DNA of 45,977 nucleotides from Monosporascus cannonballus (taxonomy: Eukaryota > Ascomycota > Sordariomycetes > Xylariales): the NCBI GenBank assembly GCA_004154925.1, contig QJNS01000392.1:1825-47801 (forward strand), read 5' to 3'. This document shows positions 11,196 through 21,799 of this stretch, one piece after another. The notes below the pieces were generated by a model. The model was not told where the DNA came from, did not search any database, and saw nothing but the letters and a program-made list of their open reading frames with translations. The position numbers were made by a program, and so were the translations under genes. The stretch's first letter is position 1; the number at the start of each line of letters is the position of its first letter.

Positions 11196-13576
11196 CCTTG
11201 TGTCTTAACAACATGACCCTCTTCGGAAAAGAGTCTGGAGACGATGAAAGTTAACTAATTTACACGGGATGACTTAGCTGAGCCCGAGGCTTTGGAAGCC
11301 ATGCAATCCTCTAACCCGCCTACTTCCTTGACGTTGCTCGAATGCTGCTGACCTTCCGAACTCCTGTGAATCATCAGTTACGAGACGTATCAGATGTAGT
11401 CTGAGGCCTAGGAGGCCAGAAGAGAGAAAGGAAACGAAAATCTCCTCAAGGGGATGCATCTGTCGGAACGACAAGATCTACCCCGACGTAGCTTGGGCTA
11501 GCCATTGATGGTAATTATGACGAACGCGCCTCCTTTTCCGTATAGGTTATTGGGAGGAACGCCATGGCAGTAGAGCCGCTGTGGGAAATGGGAAGCGCGT
11601 AAAATCTTGAAGTCGATAAACCCTGGACATTGTTAGGGGCACCTATGTCCAGATTAACAGCCTAGGAAGGCGACGGGTCTTATTTATAATGAATCGATGA
11701 TGTGGAGATTTGATGGATCGCCTAGCTACGCCTGGCAACAACTTGGCCTTAATGGCGGGCTAGCACCTCAGAACCCAGTTCTAGATTCGCTGCCCACTAT
11801 TAAAAAATTACTGAGGGCTGATTATGACGCAAGGCATATCTGATCGCTATGTTATATCAGCCTTCTGGGCCAGAATAGCCCGGCGGGGGGTGGAAGAATC
11901 GGCGTCATGCGCGCCTTTCGCCTCCGGAACGGAATCAGCATTAGCACAAGGTCAACTCCAGGGCCGGTAATCCGGGTCCCGTTCCTCGTGTAAGGCAGAA
12001 ACGAAATAAGTGATTAATCCTGGCCCCTCAAAGGAGGATACAGTATCCGAAAAGGAATTTCAAAAACTTGTAGCTACCATGTACCTCGGCGGTTGCCAGA
12101 AACATAATGCTAGAACTTACAGCTAACTTAATACATCTCGAACCATCCCTTGGATGACGAGAGACTGGAGTCGAAGACATGGCATCGTAAGCTCTTTTCC
12201 AAAGCAAAACATCATGTCCTTATAAGGTTTGCTCAAGCCACTCGAGTCCATCATCACAAGAACCTTTCCCCCGACATTATTGCTGCTGCTTAATACGTCT
12301 AGGCTAGTATCTTGTCAGCTCTGACAAGAGTTGGCCGTTCTAGCCTAACTCCTCATAGGTGTTCTAGGTCTGGCTCACTACGGTAAGTCTCAGCGCTCCT
12401 GATCGGTCCATCCTGGTCACCTCGTTCTTGACATCCCCATTCAATCATTGGTAAAATTGTGTTATTAAGGCATCATCCCACTCCGGATGATACGGATTTA
12501 TCGAATCCCACCCCGTGCCTTGCTGCCTACCAGAGGAGTATTATCATGCAGGTGGTCCACTCGGGGTTGGCTCATAGAAGGGTCTCTGGGCTATCTTCTG
12601 ATGGTGTGATGGCAAGGCAGAATGCTGTAGGCCTAAGCACACGAAGAAAGCGAAATTACCCGGTCTAGTCCTGGTTCAATGACCCTCTGACCAATGTTGA
12701 CACAATGCAAGCTTACCTAGACGGAAATGATTCTCGTCTCATAGATGGCTTTTCCGGAGCGGCCGACGCAGATCGAGAAGGCATAATCCTCGACCTAGAT
12801 CCCACCAGCATGAAAGGAGGCAGCCAGAGTTCCATCTATCGTACGATAGAACGGACCAGGGGTTCGCGGTCACTTCTTCTCACGCCCGCCTATTAATGCG
12901 AGACAGGAGGTTAAAGCTGGCTCTCAGCTAGGTGGCATTATGGTGTCTCACATGTGTCAACTGCTTGTTATGCCATGCCGTCTGATCCAGTGCCAATGGT
13001 CCTTTGCCGGGGCCGGGTGACGGGGGTACTTGATGATGGTCAAGCCTCTGACGAAGCCCCTGACGCTCGCGTTACGCGTTTATGCACAACAACCAACACT
13101 CGGCCCTGGCGTAAGGATATGGTAAGACTTGGCAAACCGAAACTGTCAATATTACGCCATGATCATTGGTGCTTGAGGACGCGATTCTGGTCAAGTTCCG
13201 CTTGCGTAATCCCTTTATGCATAACGAGCAACATTCGATCCTGGCATAGGCCTCAGCTCAGCGAAGGCGCTAACATCGCGTTTGAATGATTGGTGCTCGA
13301 TGAAACGGGCCATGTCCTTGATGCCTGCGCAATCTATGCAGGAGTTCTTTTTGGTTTTGGGCCGGGATGAGCCCACTACGATGCCGGCATGGCCTACTAG
13401 CAAAGGATGTGAGGCAGAATCGCTTATTTAGTTCTCCGCCGATATCGTCGATTCTGCCTGACGTGGTGGTATATATAGACAGTCCAGCTCGCTTCGAGGG
13501 GCTGTCCCTCACCAAGTGTCTACATGCCCCCTTACATAGCAGCAGACATTCCACCCTTTGACTCCTAATTCTCAGT
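11196..13576. other. Intergenic stretch with no supported gene
   Basis: Short ORFs (63-111 codons) at 12459, 12705 and 12954 (+) have no recognisable motif, and some lack ATG starts. Near 12030-12060, GGAGGATACAGTATCCGAAAAGG resembles the start region of the retrotransposon LTR (GGAGGTATAAGCAGTATCCGAAAAGG) and may be a short LTR scrap. Around 13045-13260 two loosely similar segments (each with TTTATGCA followed by AAC-A-C and a CCTGGC) suggest an old local duplication. Confidence 0.4.
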
Positions 13577-14104
13577 ATGACCACAGTCAACAACAGCTTC
13601 AACCACCCTGGGGACCATATACCCAGTCCCCTTAATGTCCCGGCCAGCAATTCGCCGAGCCACCCCGCCACTCAAGAGGTTGGGGAGGATGAGTTTAGCG
13701 ATGACGATGAATTCCCGCCTGTGGAGATCCTTTGGAAACAAATTTTCGAAAATCGAGGCCAAAGTACGTTGTCTTACTCAATTTATTGTGCTTAAGCTAA
13801 CCCCCAAGATCCTGACGCCGCCGACAATTGCAGCATCGCAACTTCGGTTGCATCTCCGACACGATACCTAGAATACGACCCAACGCTTAAACGTGCAAGT
13901 CTCCCTGTTACCAAGGAAAGAGATTCTATGTCCAACGACGCTACATCTAGCGAGGTTAACGTCGGTCGTATTAAGCATCCCGAAACTAAGCCTCAGGAAC
14001 TGCAAGTGCTTAGGCGATCCCCAAGGATAGCAGCCAATGTCAAGACTCGGTGGCAGAAACAACCTCAGCGCATTCAGAAAAGGAGGACATTCAAGGGGAA
14101 ATAG
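13577..14104 (+). CDS. Small spliced hypothetical protein (160 aa)
   Basis: Two exons, 13577-13763 and 13809-14104, are joined across a 45 bp intron with GTACGT donor, GCTAAC branch and AAG acceptor. The join keeps the frame through to TAG at 14104 (483 coding bases), which unspliced reading does not. The N-terminal half is Ser/Pro/Asn-rich with an acidic patch (EDEFSDDDEFPPVEILW). The C-terminal end is strongly basic (RRSPRIAANVKTRWQKQ...RIQKRRTFKGK), consistent with a nuclear or nucleic-acid-associated protein. No family was recognised. It converges on the gene at 14138-14569 with only 33 bases between the stops. It could be a gene carried by a repeat family. Confidence 0.65.
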
Positions 14105-14137
14105 CGTGATTGTATTGAATTAGCCCTTTATCTACAC

Positions 14138-14569
14138 TCATTCGTTCCAATATATCGCTCCTGTTTGCGCTATTCGCTCGCATTCGTTTGAAAAAGAACG
14201 TAGGTCACCAAGCCAAGTCCTGTCCGACCCTACTTTATCGAGCGAACCAATTCCCCTCAGTCTCCTGATTTTCGTTGCAGCCTCCATAGCTACAAGCTGC
14301 GTGTATGACCAAACCCCCATGCCTTCCCGGGGCAGACCCCTTCCACGGAGGCATCCAATGACCTCCTGCCCATAGGGTGACTTGCTGAAGTCTAACGCCA
14401 TTGCGACTGTAACATCGCTGAATCTAATGTGCCACCTTCCAGGGCCAACCTCGGCGGGGATGTCTTGAGAGTTCAGCAATGCGAAACCACGATCTACGAA
14501 GAATCCGTCAACGCATTCGTAGATCGTAATGTCGTTCCATGTAAGACCATTTAATGTAATGTCGAACAT
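14138..14569 (-). CDS. Hypothetical protein (143 aa)
   Basis: A single uninterrupted frame runs from ATG at 14569, MFDITLNGLTWNDITIYECV, to a stop at 14138. Composition is balanced and globular-looking: a beta-rich first half (GRWHIRFSDVTVAMALDF) and a more helical C-terminal half with several Trp. There is no signal peptide or membrane segment. I do not recognise the family. It is arranged tail to tail with the spliced gene ending at 14104. Short direct repeats of GTAATGTCG/ATGATGTCG surround its start. Confidence 0.5.
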   Translation of the reverse strand: MFDITLNGLTWNDITIYECVDGFFVDRGFALLNSQDIPAEVGPGRWHIRFSDVTVAMALDFSKSPYGQEVIGCLRGRGLPREGMGVWSYTQLVAMEAATKIRRLRGIGSLDKVGSDRTWLGDLRSFSNECERIAQTGAIYWNE

Positions 14570-15842
14570 TATGATGTCGTTCGCTATTATTATTCGTGGC
14601 TTAAGGCGGTGGTTTGTATTCTTGTTCCGGAATTGCTTAATAAGGCTGATGGCTGTTCTGGACCAGCTTTAAAACAACCCTATTTATCTATGAACTAAAG
14701 AAGTGTCAAAATAAGATTTGACAATAAGCACGACTCCTGTTTTCTGGTTAACGAATAGATTTGAGGTATGTAGGTAGTTAATTTTAGCTTTTAGTTTCCT
14801 GAGTGGACCCGGGACTCATAAACACCGATCTTTGCTTATCAATGGCCAAACTTAGCCTAAACCGAACATTAACCTATACGCCTAGTATCAGGCTTAAAGT
14901 CAAGCTATATACCAATTTCCCGTGTGTTTTTTATCTTTTCTAGCGTTAGATATTGTTAAGAATACCTAGGGCTAGTTCTGTAGAACTCGTTGAAGAAAGA
15001 GTCAGTTTCGACGACTTTTCACTTTGGCCCAACCAAAATGATGCCGAGGTAATTCCGGGCGCTGCCAATTGGGCTTCGGCGCTTCGGCCGAGGAGCTACT
15101 CCGGTTGACCCACATGCCCCGCATCTCTCACGGTATTGCCGAACTTCGCGATTGTTAGCGCTTAGCGGATATTGACGGCCGTAATAGAAAAAAAAAAGAT
15201 AGTTCAATTAACCTATCTCCCGAATACATGACAACTATATTTTTAGCAGCGCCCGAGCTGATATGACAAGATGTGAAAATCATCATTGGCTATTGCTGGC
15301 ATCCGTGATTCGGACGGTCCGGCCAAGAGTCTTAGTGCGGATGAGTGGAGCCACCGGAGCCGCCCAACGCCGCCGCCCCAGTTTTTCTCGGCGTCCATGG
15401 CCAAAGAAGGAAAAGAGAAAGAAAACAAAGGGCCGGATCCATTCAGTAATGGGCATTAAGCGCCTGGCCTTGAGCCGTCCCATAATGTATTCTCTCTAAA
15501 TTTCCGTGCTATTACCTTTAATCTCCCATTAAATAGCTTGATGGCCAATAAGCTGAAAGCGGAAGGTGCTGGGCGGTTAGAGAACAAGCACCGATGTAAC
15601 AAAGAGTAGCTAATCGGATTAGAAAGCATAACGAAGCCCGGAGAAATCCCCGTCACCGATGCCGGAATGACCCAGGCTGTTCCGGCACATCGATGACGCT
15701 TACATGCTTTATTATTCTAGGGGCCAAGGATCAGGACGGCGCCTCCGACCTAAGAAACCACGAGTCCCCTGCTGCAGATGGTACCACTTATCGGACCGGC
15801 CGATGCTATACGTGATCAGTCAGTTAGTTGGAGTGCGCAGCA
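14570..15842. other. Intergenic stretch, nothing recognised
   Basis: All ORFs are under 80 codons and overlap on opposite strands (for example 15263-15499 and 15283-15483). No motif, repeat array or RNA gene was seen. Confidence 0.4.
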
Positions 15843-15848
15843 TATAAA
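15843..15848 (+). promoter_or_regulatory. TATA box of the BTB gene
   Basis: TATAAA occurs about 110 bases upstream of the proposed ATG at 15958. Spacing is compatible with a short 5' leader, and no other TATA-like motif lies closer. Confidence 0.45.
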
Positions 15849-15957
15849 GGGTGAAGCAACACCCATGGCCGTTGAAGCCATCGTTTCATTCCTTTCATGC
15901 CTTTGTTCTGAACCAACACTTTTCTGAACAATAAACCGATCATCGACTTGAGCAACA

Positions 15958-17005
15958 ATGATGTTTGAAGGCTTCGCAAGTCCGCTCGGTGAGACCGAGC
16001 AAATTGAGCTGTGAGTTCCTTTAACCATCAGAATAAAAAAAAAAGGGCTATCGTTTCTAATGCATCATCACTAGCCTTCGGACTAAACCGATCAAATTTA
16101 TTGTTGGTCAAGATGGAGCGGAGTTTTACCTCCATCCCGGCCTTGTGTCCCGTCTGTCAGCCCCACTCGATGCCCTGGTCCAACGCGGCATGGAAGAGTC
16201 TTCGGAAGGCTGCGTTTTCTGGAAGGATGTCGATGGCGACGTTTTCCGACGTTTTGCCAAATTCGTCTACACCGGTTCTTACGCGGGCTTCATGCCCACT
16301 GAGAAAGGTGAACCGGCCGATGACGATCTCGAGAGTACTGCATTATCCGAACTTCTTAATACGAAGGACCAAAATGACCCCTTAAAACTGCCTTACTCTC
16401 TTGTATCTTACAAGCTTGGCGCTAGAATTTGGAGTTGTCCACATTCTCTATCGTCCAAGCGGAAGAAGAACGAGCCGAGCTCGGGGCTCTTCGGGAAGCG
16501 CGGGTCTGACGCCATTTCGTGCGACTGTGGTCCTTCCGAGAAGAAACTAGACTTCATCTCGAAGTTCAGGTCGAAATATGGTGGCTCCGCAGGTGCCAGC
16601 TCCTATGGGGCGATTTTTCAACGAACCAGAACGACAAGGCCCACCGAGCAAGCACTCATTGGCGATGCTCGGGTGTGGCTCTTCGCTGAGAACTATGGCG
16701 TGAATGCACTCATGGAGGTTGCTTCGTCCCGGTTGGTCCACGAGCTGGCGGAATGGACCATTTCGGCGTCAGCATTCGTCCCTAAGTTTGGGAAACTCGT
16801 CCGCTACGTATACGCCGACAGCACGGCTGGATGTCAGCTGCGGCAACTCTTGGCAACTTTCGCGGCTTGTGTGGTTGAGGACGTATCCTGTCTGGAAGGC
16901 TGGCAGGCGTTATTGGATGAGGTACCAGAGTTCATGAAGGATTTGCTCAAACAGGTAACGGATCGATTAAGTACCGCACGTTATGTGACACCGGATCCCC
17001 TGTGA
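15958..17005 (+). CDS. BTB/POZ-domain protein (327 aa)
   Basis: BTB domains mediate dimerisation and often serve as substrate adaptors for cullin-3 ubiquitin ligases; in fungi, stand-alone BTB proteins like this are numerous and mostly uncharacterised. Exon 1 (15958-16010) joins exon 2 (16075-17005) across a 64 bp intron (GTGAGT ... TCTAATG ... CTAG). The join supplies the ATG that the long frame otherwise lacks and keeps the phase (984 coding bases). The BTB core follows at residues about 24-85: KFIVGQDGAEFYLHPGLVS, LDALVQRGMEES and FRRFAKFVYTGSY. A linker carries Cys and basic residues (SSKRKK). The C-terminal half (AENYGVNALMEVASSRLVHEL onward) is the helical back region usual in this group. 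The gene appears intact. Its partner is unknown. Confidence 0.85.
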
Positions 17006-17814
17006 TATGGTCTGTTTGGCTATGGTACTTCCTAATTTCAAGCATTCTGGTTAGCAGCTACTGCCGGTACCATATGGTTGGCCGAACGCATTGATCGAAA
17101 TGAGGTATATAGAGCGTACGAGTATTCCGAGGTGCTTGAACTTCGAGTCCCTAACCCATGGCAGGCATTACAACTTAAAAAGTCACCAATGCGGTTACAG
17201 TTGCGCGAGCTAGGTACGGTAATTTCTATAATATTAGGCAACAAGAACGGGTGACGATAATAACTACAATATCGGGGTTACGAAAACGGGATATTTTCAC
17301 AATATCGAGCGCTACAATTGGGCATGCCCGGAAGAATGGCCTCGGCTGACCCTGCAATAAACCACGGGCCGGAGGGGGTTGTCCTTCTGAGTGTTACAAG
17401 CTATTTTTCCGTATCTAACAGGCACTTAAGCATTGATTCGCTTCCGAGCGGTAATCTCACTCTATAATCGATGTTATGTAAGTCAACCTCCAGGAAGATA
17501 AAATACCACACGTCTCATAAGGTAAATGAACATCTCGCTTTCGCAGGGCCTTATTGCCAGGGCTAGAACTAACTATGCTTAGTACATTAGTTAATTATGA
17601 AAGTTAGCTTACCTCCATTACATCCAGTGTACTGTGTCCCGCTGTTAGTGCGTCATCCACTGTATTTAGCGCTTAAGTGTAGTTGATGTAGTGGGGATAA
17701 TCCACGCGTCTCGATAAGCGCGCAGGTAAGGCCTTGGAACCGTATTTTATTTCCATCATTTTATTTTGAAAATGTTAAAAGCTTGTTTTCATTTTCCATC
17801 GGTGACGAAATCAA
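17006..17814. other. Intergenic stretch, nothing recognised
   Basis: No coding frame with support was found between the BTB gene and the next promoter. The ORF at 17038-17244 (-) is short and without motif. Confidence 0.4.
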
Positions 17815-17820
17815 TATAAA
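17815..17820 (+). promoter_or_regulatory. TATA box of the three-exon gene
   Basis: TATAAA is followed by a pyrimidine-rich stretch (CTCTGTTCTCTCTCTCG) and then the ATG at 17867, the usual layout of a fungal core promoter with a short leader. It argues against the in-frame ATG at 17783, which lies upstream of the box. Confidence 0.55.
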
Positions 17821-17866
17821 ACCGTACCTCTGTTCTCTCTCTCGAAAAAAAAAACTCTGTTTCGCT

Positions 17867-18582
17867 ATGGCAGCTACTTCCTTTCTAATAAAGAACGGTT
17901 TACATAAACATATCATGTCTGACATTCCCAATCAGCCATTGTTGCAAACGCGCCCTAACCTGCCAAAGAGATGGGAATCCCTTCCGCGAGCCTGGGATCA
18001 AAGCGCCAGATTGATCGCAGACAACTGTGGTTCGCTTCTGGACGAATGGATTCCGCTGGTAACAAAAACCACAATACCGACCACAGTTGCCAGCTCAGAT
18101 CCCCGCGCAATGGATGCATTCAGGGCTTTGTTCGAAGTTATAGCTCGCCAAAAAGGTTCGTCTCTATTGGCAAGGCTAGCCTATGTCCAACTGCACAGTG
18201 TCTTCACGTCGGTCGAAGGCTTGATCAAGTCTGAGCGGAAAAGGGCTTACACAACAACTCCCACAACTCAACTATCGCTATTAACCTTTTCATCAGTGCA
18301 ATTGGAAGGACGGACATCCGAAGGAGTCAGGTAGTGGAACTTAGGCGGATGACTCGGCGTTGGAGGGACCTTGCGGGCCCGTCAGTCTTCTTCTTAATGA
18401 TATACTCGGACTTGGCTGAACCGACAGTGTAAGCGCCACCTTTACAGGAAAGTTTGTTCATTTTCGTGGCTAATGTTTTTTCTGGCAGTAAAAACTTTGC
18501 AAAGACTAGTGACGCAGTATTAGCATCACTTGCTACTGATATTATAAGCGTCACTCCCACCCAAATTCTTTGTGCGTGTTAA
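17867..18582 (+). CDS. Three-exon hypothetical protein (195 aa)
   Basis: Exons 17867-18228, 18297-18428 and 18489-18582 join in frame (588 coding bases). Intron 1 is GTCTGA ... TTAAC ... CATCAG and intron 2 is GTAAGC ... GCTAATG ... GGCAG. Without splicing the frame closes early at 18334. The protein is helical in character. The first exon holds WESLPRAWDQSARLIADNCG and RAMDAFRALFEVIARQKG, the second a basic segment (RRSQVVELRRMTRRWRDLAG), the third ends in TPTQILCAC. An ATG at 17915 (MSDIPNQPLL) is an alternative start and would give 179 aa. The first donor (GTCTGA) is weak, so that junction is the least certain. I do not recognise the family. Confidence 0.65.
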
Positions 18583-18848
18583 CTTCTCGACTTAGCGACA
18601 GAGCGAGCAAAAAGGTCAGGCATCCCTTGTGACGTGGGTGATACCAAGATGAAAGTTGGTCAGGAACTGCTGCCTTTACTATCTGGATAGCCTCGAAATA
18701 TACATTATCCACCAAGGAACCGGCCCCAAAGAGCCGGGTACTGTAACGTTTTCATCCTGGTATTTATGAAGTTACACCTTTGCAGGATATAGTATGCAAG
18801 TCGCCGCTACAGAGTCATTAAGCAACTTACCAGCGTTACATGATGTAG
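18583..18848. other. Intergenic stretch, nothing recognised
   Basis: This is non-coding sequence between the three-exon gene and the minisatellite. No motif was seen. Confidence 0.35.
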
Positions 18849-19160
18849 CCCCGTAGCGTGTAGCCCACAGCGTATTGCCTACAGCGTGTAGCCCACAGCA
18901 TAGAGCCCATGGCATGGAGCCCATAGCATGGAGCCCATAGCATGTAGCCCATAAAGTACAAGTCGCGACTAATAATCCATTCTTTATTTATGGCATATAG
19001 CCCATAGCGTGTAGCCCATAGCGTGTAACCCATAGCGTGTAGCTCATAGCGTGCAGCCTATAGCCTGTTGCCCACAGCGTGTTGCCCATAGTGCGTAGCC
19101 CATAAAGTGCAAGTCACGACCAATAGTCCATTCTTTATTTATGGCATATTGCCCATAGCG
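18849..19160. repeat. Minisatellite with higher-order structure
   Basis: A 14 bp unit, about TAGCCCATAGCGTG with many variants, is repeated in two blocks. Each block is followed by a nearly identical spacer of about 47 bp (from ATAAAGTACAAGTCGCGAC at 18951 and ATAAAGTGCAAGTCACGAC at 19102, both ending TTTATTTATGGCATA). The spacer repeats at a 151 bp period, so block plus spacer has been duplicated as a unit, and a third block has started at 19149. It abuts the stop codon of the ORF at 19139-19629. Confidence 0.9.
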
Positions 19161-19629
19161 GTCTGACATGTGGGATAATTGTTCAGGGTCAGCAGTGGAG
19201 CCACGGCGGAGGCAGGTCTTGGCGGGTAGGCCAGATCAAGGACTCGAAGGGCCAGATGGTTCGTGTCAGTTGTGCGGCCGGCTACCTTTGCGGTGACACA
19301 GAGGAAAGCTCCCGACGGCGGTGTCTTGACCCTCTGCCAACGCTTAGTGTTCTCCAAGAAGCAAGCCACCGAGAAGTAAACTGGACCGGTCTTCGAGGCG
19401 CCATACATGGACGAGTCGACGGTGAAGCGGCGGGGTTCAGAAGGGTCAAGCGAGTTGTCGTCGCGCGGCTGCATGGAGCCAATGATAATCACCATCGGAC
19501 ACCATTGTTCGGGTAATTGCCGACAGTACTTGTCGACGTCGGCGCCGTCATCTGGGTGTCTAAGGAGGTTAGCTAGAGTTAGGTCGGATGTGCATCTTCG
19601 TGCCCCTAAAAGGGGTGGCTGGCCTGTGC
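19139..19629 (-). CDS. Hypothetical protein, possible OB-fold, no ATG found
   Basis: An open frame of about 160 codons runs on the minus strand from after a TAG near 19635 to a stop at 19139. It includes DVDKYCRQLPEQWCPMVII, RRFTVDSSMYGASKTG and GAFLCVTAKVAGRTTDTNHL. The alternation of strand-like segments and the phrase FLCVTAKVAGRTTDTNHLALRVLDLAY would fit an OB-fold nucleic-acid-binding domain, but this is inference from appearance. An internal ATG at 19495 gives 118 aa, and the coding look extends upstream of it. It may be a fragment of a gene carried by a repeat, because it ends exactly at the minisatellite. Confidence 0.45.
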
Positions 19630-19861
19630 GCGCCTAACAGCGGATAAGCGGGGCACTAGCTATTCTCACCGCGAAGCCGAGCCCTCCCCAATCTAACCAA
19701 GCATATACCGGGCCTGACAGGACGGTTACTTAATCAAATGAGGGTCTGCCTCATTCAACTAATTGAAGCTTTATGTAATTTATTTGGTCTAGAAATCATA
19801 AAAAACACTTGTAAAACTTGCGCAGTTGATAAGTGAAAATTCTAGTTCCTCCTGTTGTTGA

Positions 19862-21642
19862 CTAGTTCGAGTCCATAATCCCAACGTGTCTGTCGTTATC
19901 CAACAATGATCCATATTTATCTATAATCATCCGAACAAGATAACGCTGGCGGTATTGCAATTCTTCGAGGACGGGCCTGCATTCATCTGTCGACATGCAG
20001 GAATGCTCGAGGCTCCATTCAGCGAGTTGAAAAAGGCCGGTCAGAGTCATACCTTCCGTGTGGAGGAAAACTTCGTAAAAGTCACGCGTCAGAGTTAACC
20101 TAGGAGATTCAGTCAGAGACGTTAGAAAGCGAGAACGGGAGGCGACTTACCCAAAGATTGTAGGGTTATCACTGCCTATCGCACAATGGGTCCCGTGGGC
20201 AAGCAGTAGAGCCAGGGGGTGGTCTCCGGCAACCCTTAGTAGCCCTAGCACTTGATTGGCGATATGGCAAACTTCAACACACGTCCCTCGCTCTATCATT
20301 TGCTTCATGACAACTGGACGCTGAGGAAGGGCAAATCCATGAGCAACTCGTTTCGCCCCGAGTGCCAATGCGGTAAGGAGGTTTCCATCCGGGTCGTCCT
20401 TAGTCTCTCCACAGTGGAATAAGAATGGAATGTCAATATTCTTCTCCCTGCATTCGACCCGAAACTCCATAAATTCATTGAGGAAATACTTGAGCTTGTG
20501 ACCCTTGGACTCCTTTCCCACGAGGTCAAAACCTAGAGAAGTTAGCTCTAATAACGAGGTGGATGGACCAAGTTTGGACGAACCGGCAATCCATTTTGGC
20601 CATCGGAGTTTGAAATCCAGGCATTCCTTTAATGAGGCCTTGACGTTTTCTTTGCTGAAACTCCTAGGGGTGCAGTATATCACTTTGAGTCCCCCAAGGG
20701 CCTGGTCCGATCGCTGCTGGAACTCCTCGTACTCGTGGATGATGATTTCCATCATCTCCTGATTGGTAAACTGCCTGTTGCCGTCATCTGACCATAACTG
20801 ATTGGTATTCATAAAATTGGGGCGAATCTCGGCATATTGGAAGCCTTCGTCTTGCAATTCCTCCAAAAACAACCGCATATAACGCTTGAATGCTGTTTCA
20901 TAGTTGAACAGCCCTTTCATCATACGGGTTCGGATATTAAACATCCTCCAAACTCTGAAGACCAGTTAGTCTAGCAACGGGTGGCGGGGAGTGCGAACTC
21001 TTACTCTTCTGGGGTCTTGTAAACCTCTCCTTCCTGAAATACTAACTTACTGATAAGCCATTGCATAGCGCTGTATCCCATCTTTTCCCGCGGGAATTTG
21101 TGGAGAAAGTCCTGAAATCTCATTTTGTGGCGCTCGAACAGATTCTCGAGCCCTTCCTTCTCCTCCGACAAGATTTGAAATTGGATCTCGCTTTGGTTGT
21201 AATCATCCTCTGTTAGCAGAGCCCGATCACTGGTGATGAACATGCGCTTCATGCTTGCAGCGATATCTAGCAGGTCCTCTGGCGCCAGGCAGGCATTAAA
21301 GTGTACGTGGAGTTGGCCGCCTTTCGGCATATGCTGCATGATTTGAAGGAGGTCTGATTGGCCGAGTAGGTCTCGAGTCTCCAGGAAGTGATTCCCAACG
21401 TTACGTGCCTTCTCAACGTCCATGCGCTTTAGAATCTGAAGGATGTCGTTGGCTTGCAGCTCTTCATCAGAGGCAGGGCGTAGGCATTGCCAATCGGAAG
21501 AAGGGCGGGTTTCCTGAATAACTGTCTGCTGCTGTTCGATCCTATGCATAGTCTCTAGGACGTCGTCTAATGCCCTGCCTATTTCGAACTGCTTCGGGGA
21601 CATTTCCCCATGGAAATTGACGAACTTGGAGGCTTGACCCAT
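19862..21642 (-). CDS. Adenosine deaminase, ADGF/CECR1-like (559 aa)
   Basis: This enzyme hydrolyses adenosine (and often deoxyadenosine) to inosine and ammonia with a metal ion, in purine salvage. Three exons (21642-21005, 20954-20151, 20099-19862) are separated by 50 and 51 bp introns with GTAAGA/GTAAGT donors and CAG/TAG acceptors. The joins are in phase and give 1680 coding bases. The metal-binding HxH is HVHFNA (residues 112-117). The catalytic loop FHCGET is at 392-397, RVAHG at 415-419, and SDNP at 474-477 (SDDP in many relatives). EVWRMFNIRTRMMKGLFNYE is the conserved block typical of the growth-factor-related subgroup. No signal peptide follows the chosen ATG (MGQASKF), so a cytosolic enzyme is likely; upstream in-frame codons belong to the leader. 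The gene appears intact. Confidence 0.92.
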
Positions 21643-21740
21643 CTTCGAAGTGTGTAAAAGTGTGTAAATTAAGTATGAAGCTTGATGACGTGAAGGAACG
21701 ATATGATTCTTTGTAGACGGGGTTGACCGTCCGGAAGGAG

Positions 21741-21749
21741 CTTTATATA
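21741..21749 (-). promoter_or_regulatory. TATA box of the adenosine deaminase gene
   Basis: The complement reads TATATAAAG, about 100 bases upstream of the ATG at 21642. This also supports that ATG over the in-frame one at 21798, which would lie upstream of the box. Confidence 0.5.
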
Positions 21750-21799
21750 TCTGAAAATCCTCTGTTCGAAGGCCTCCGAATCGATAAAAGGACTCCAAA

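Noticed and set aside
12459..13289. Three short plus-strand ORFs (69, 63 and 111 codons) as pieces of one gene
   Set aside because: I could find no splice junctions that join them in phase, and no shared motif.
18836..19033. A minus-strand ORF with a Tyr/Gly/Leu-rich repetitive protein
   Set aside because: It is simply the minisatellite read in frame, with no start context or conserved ends.
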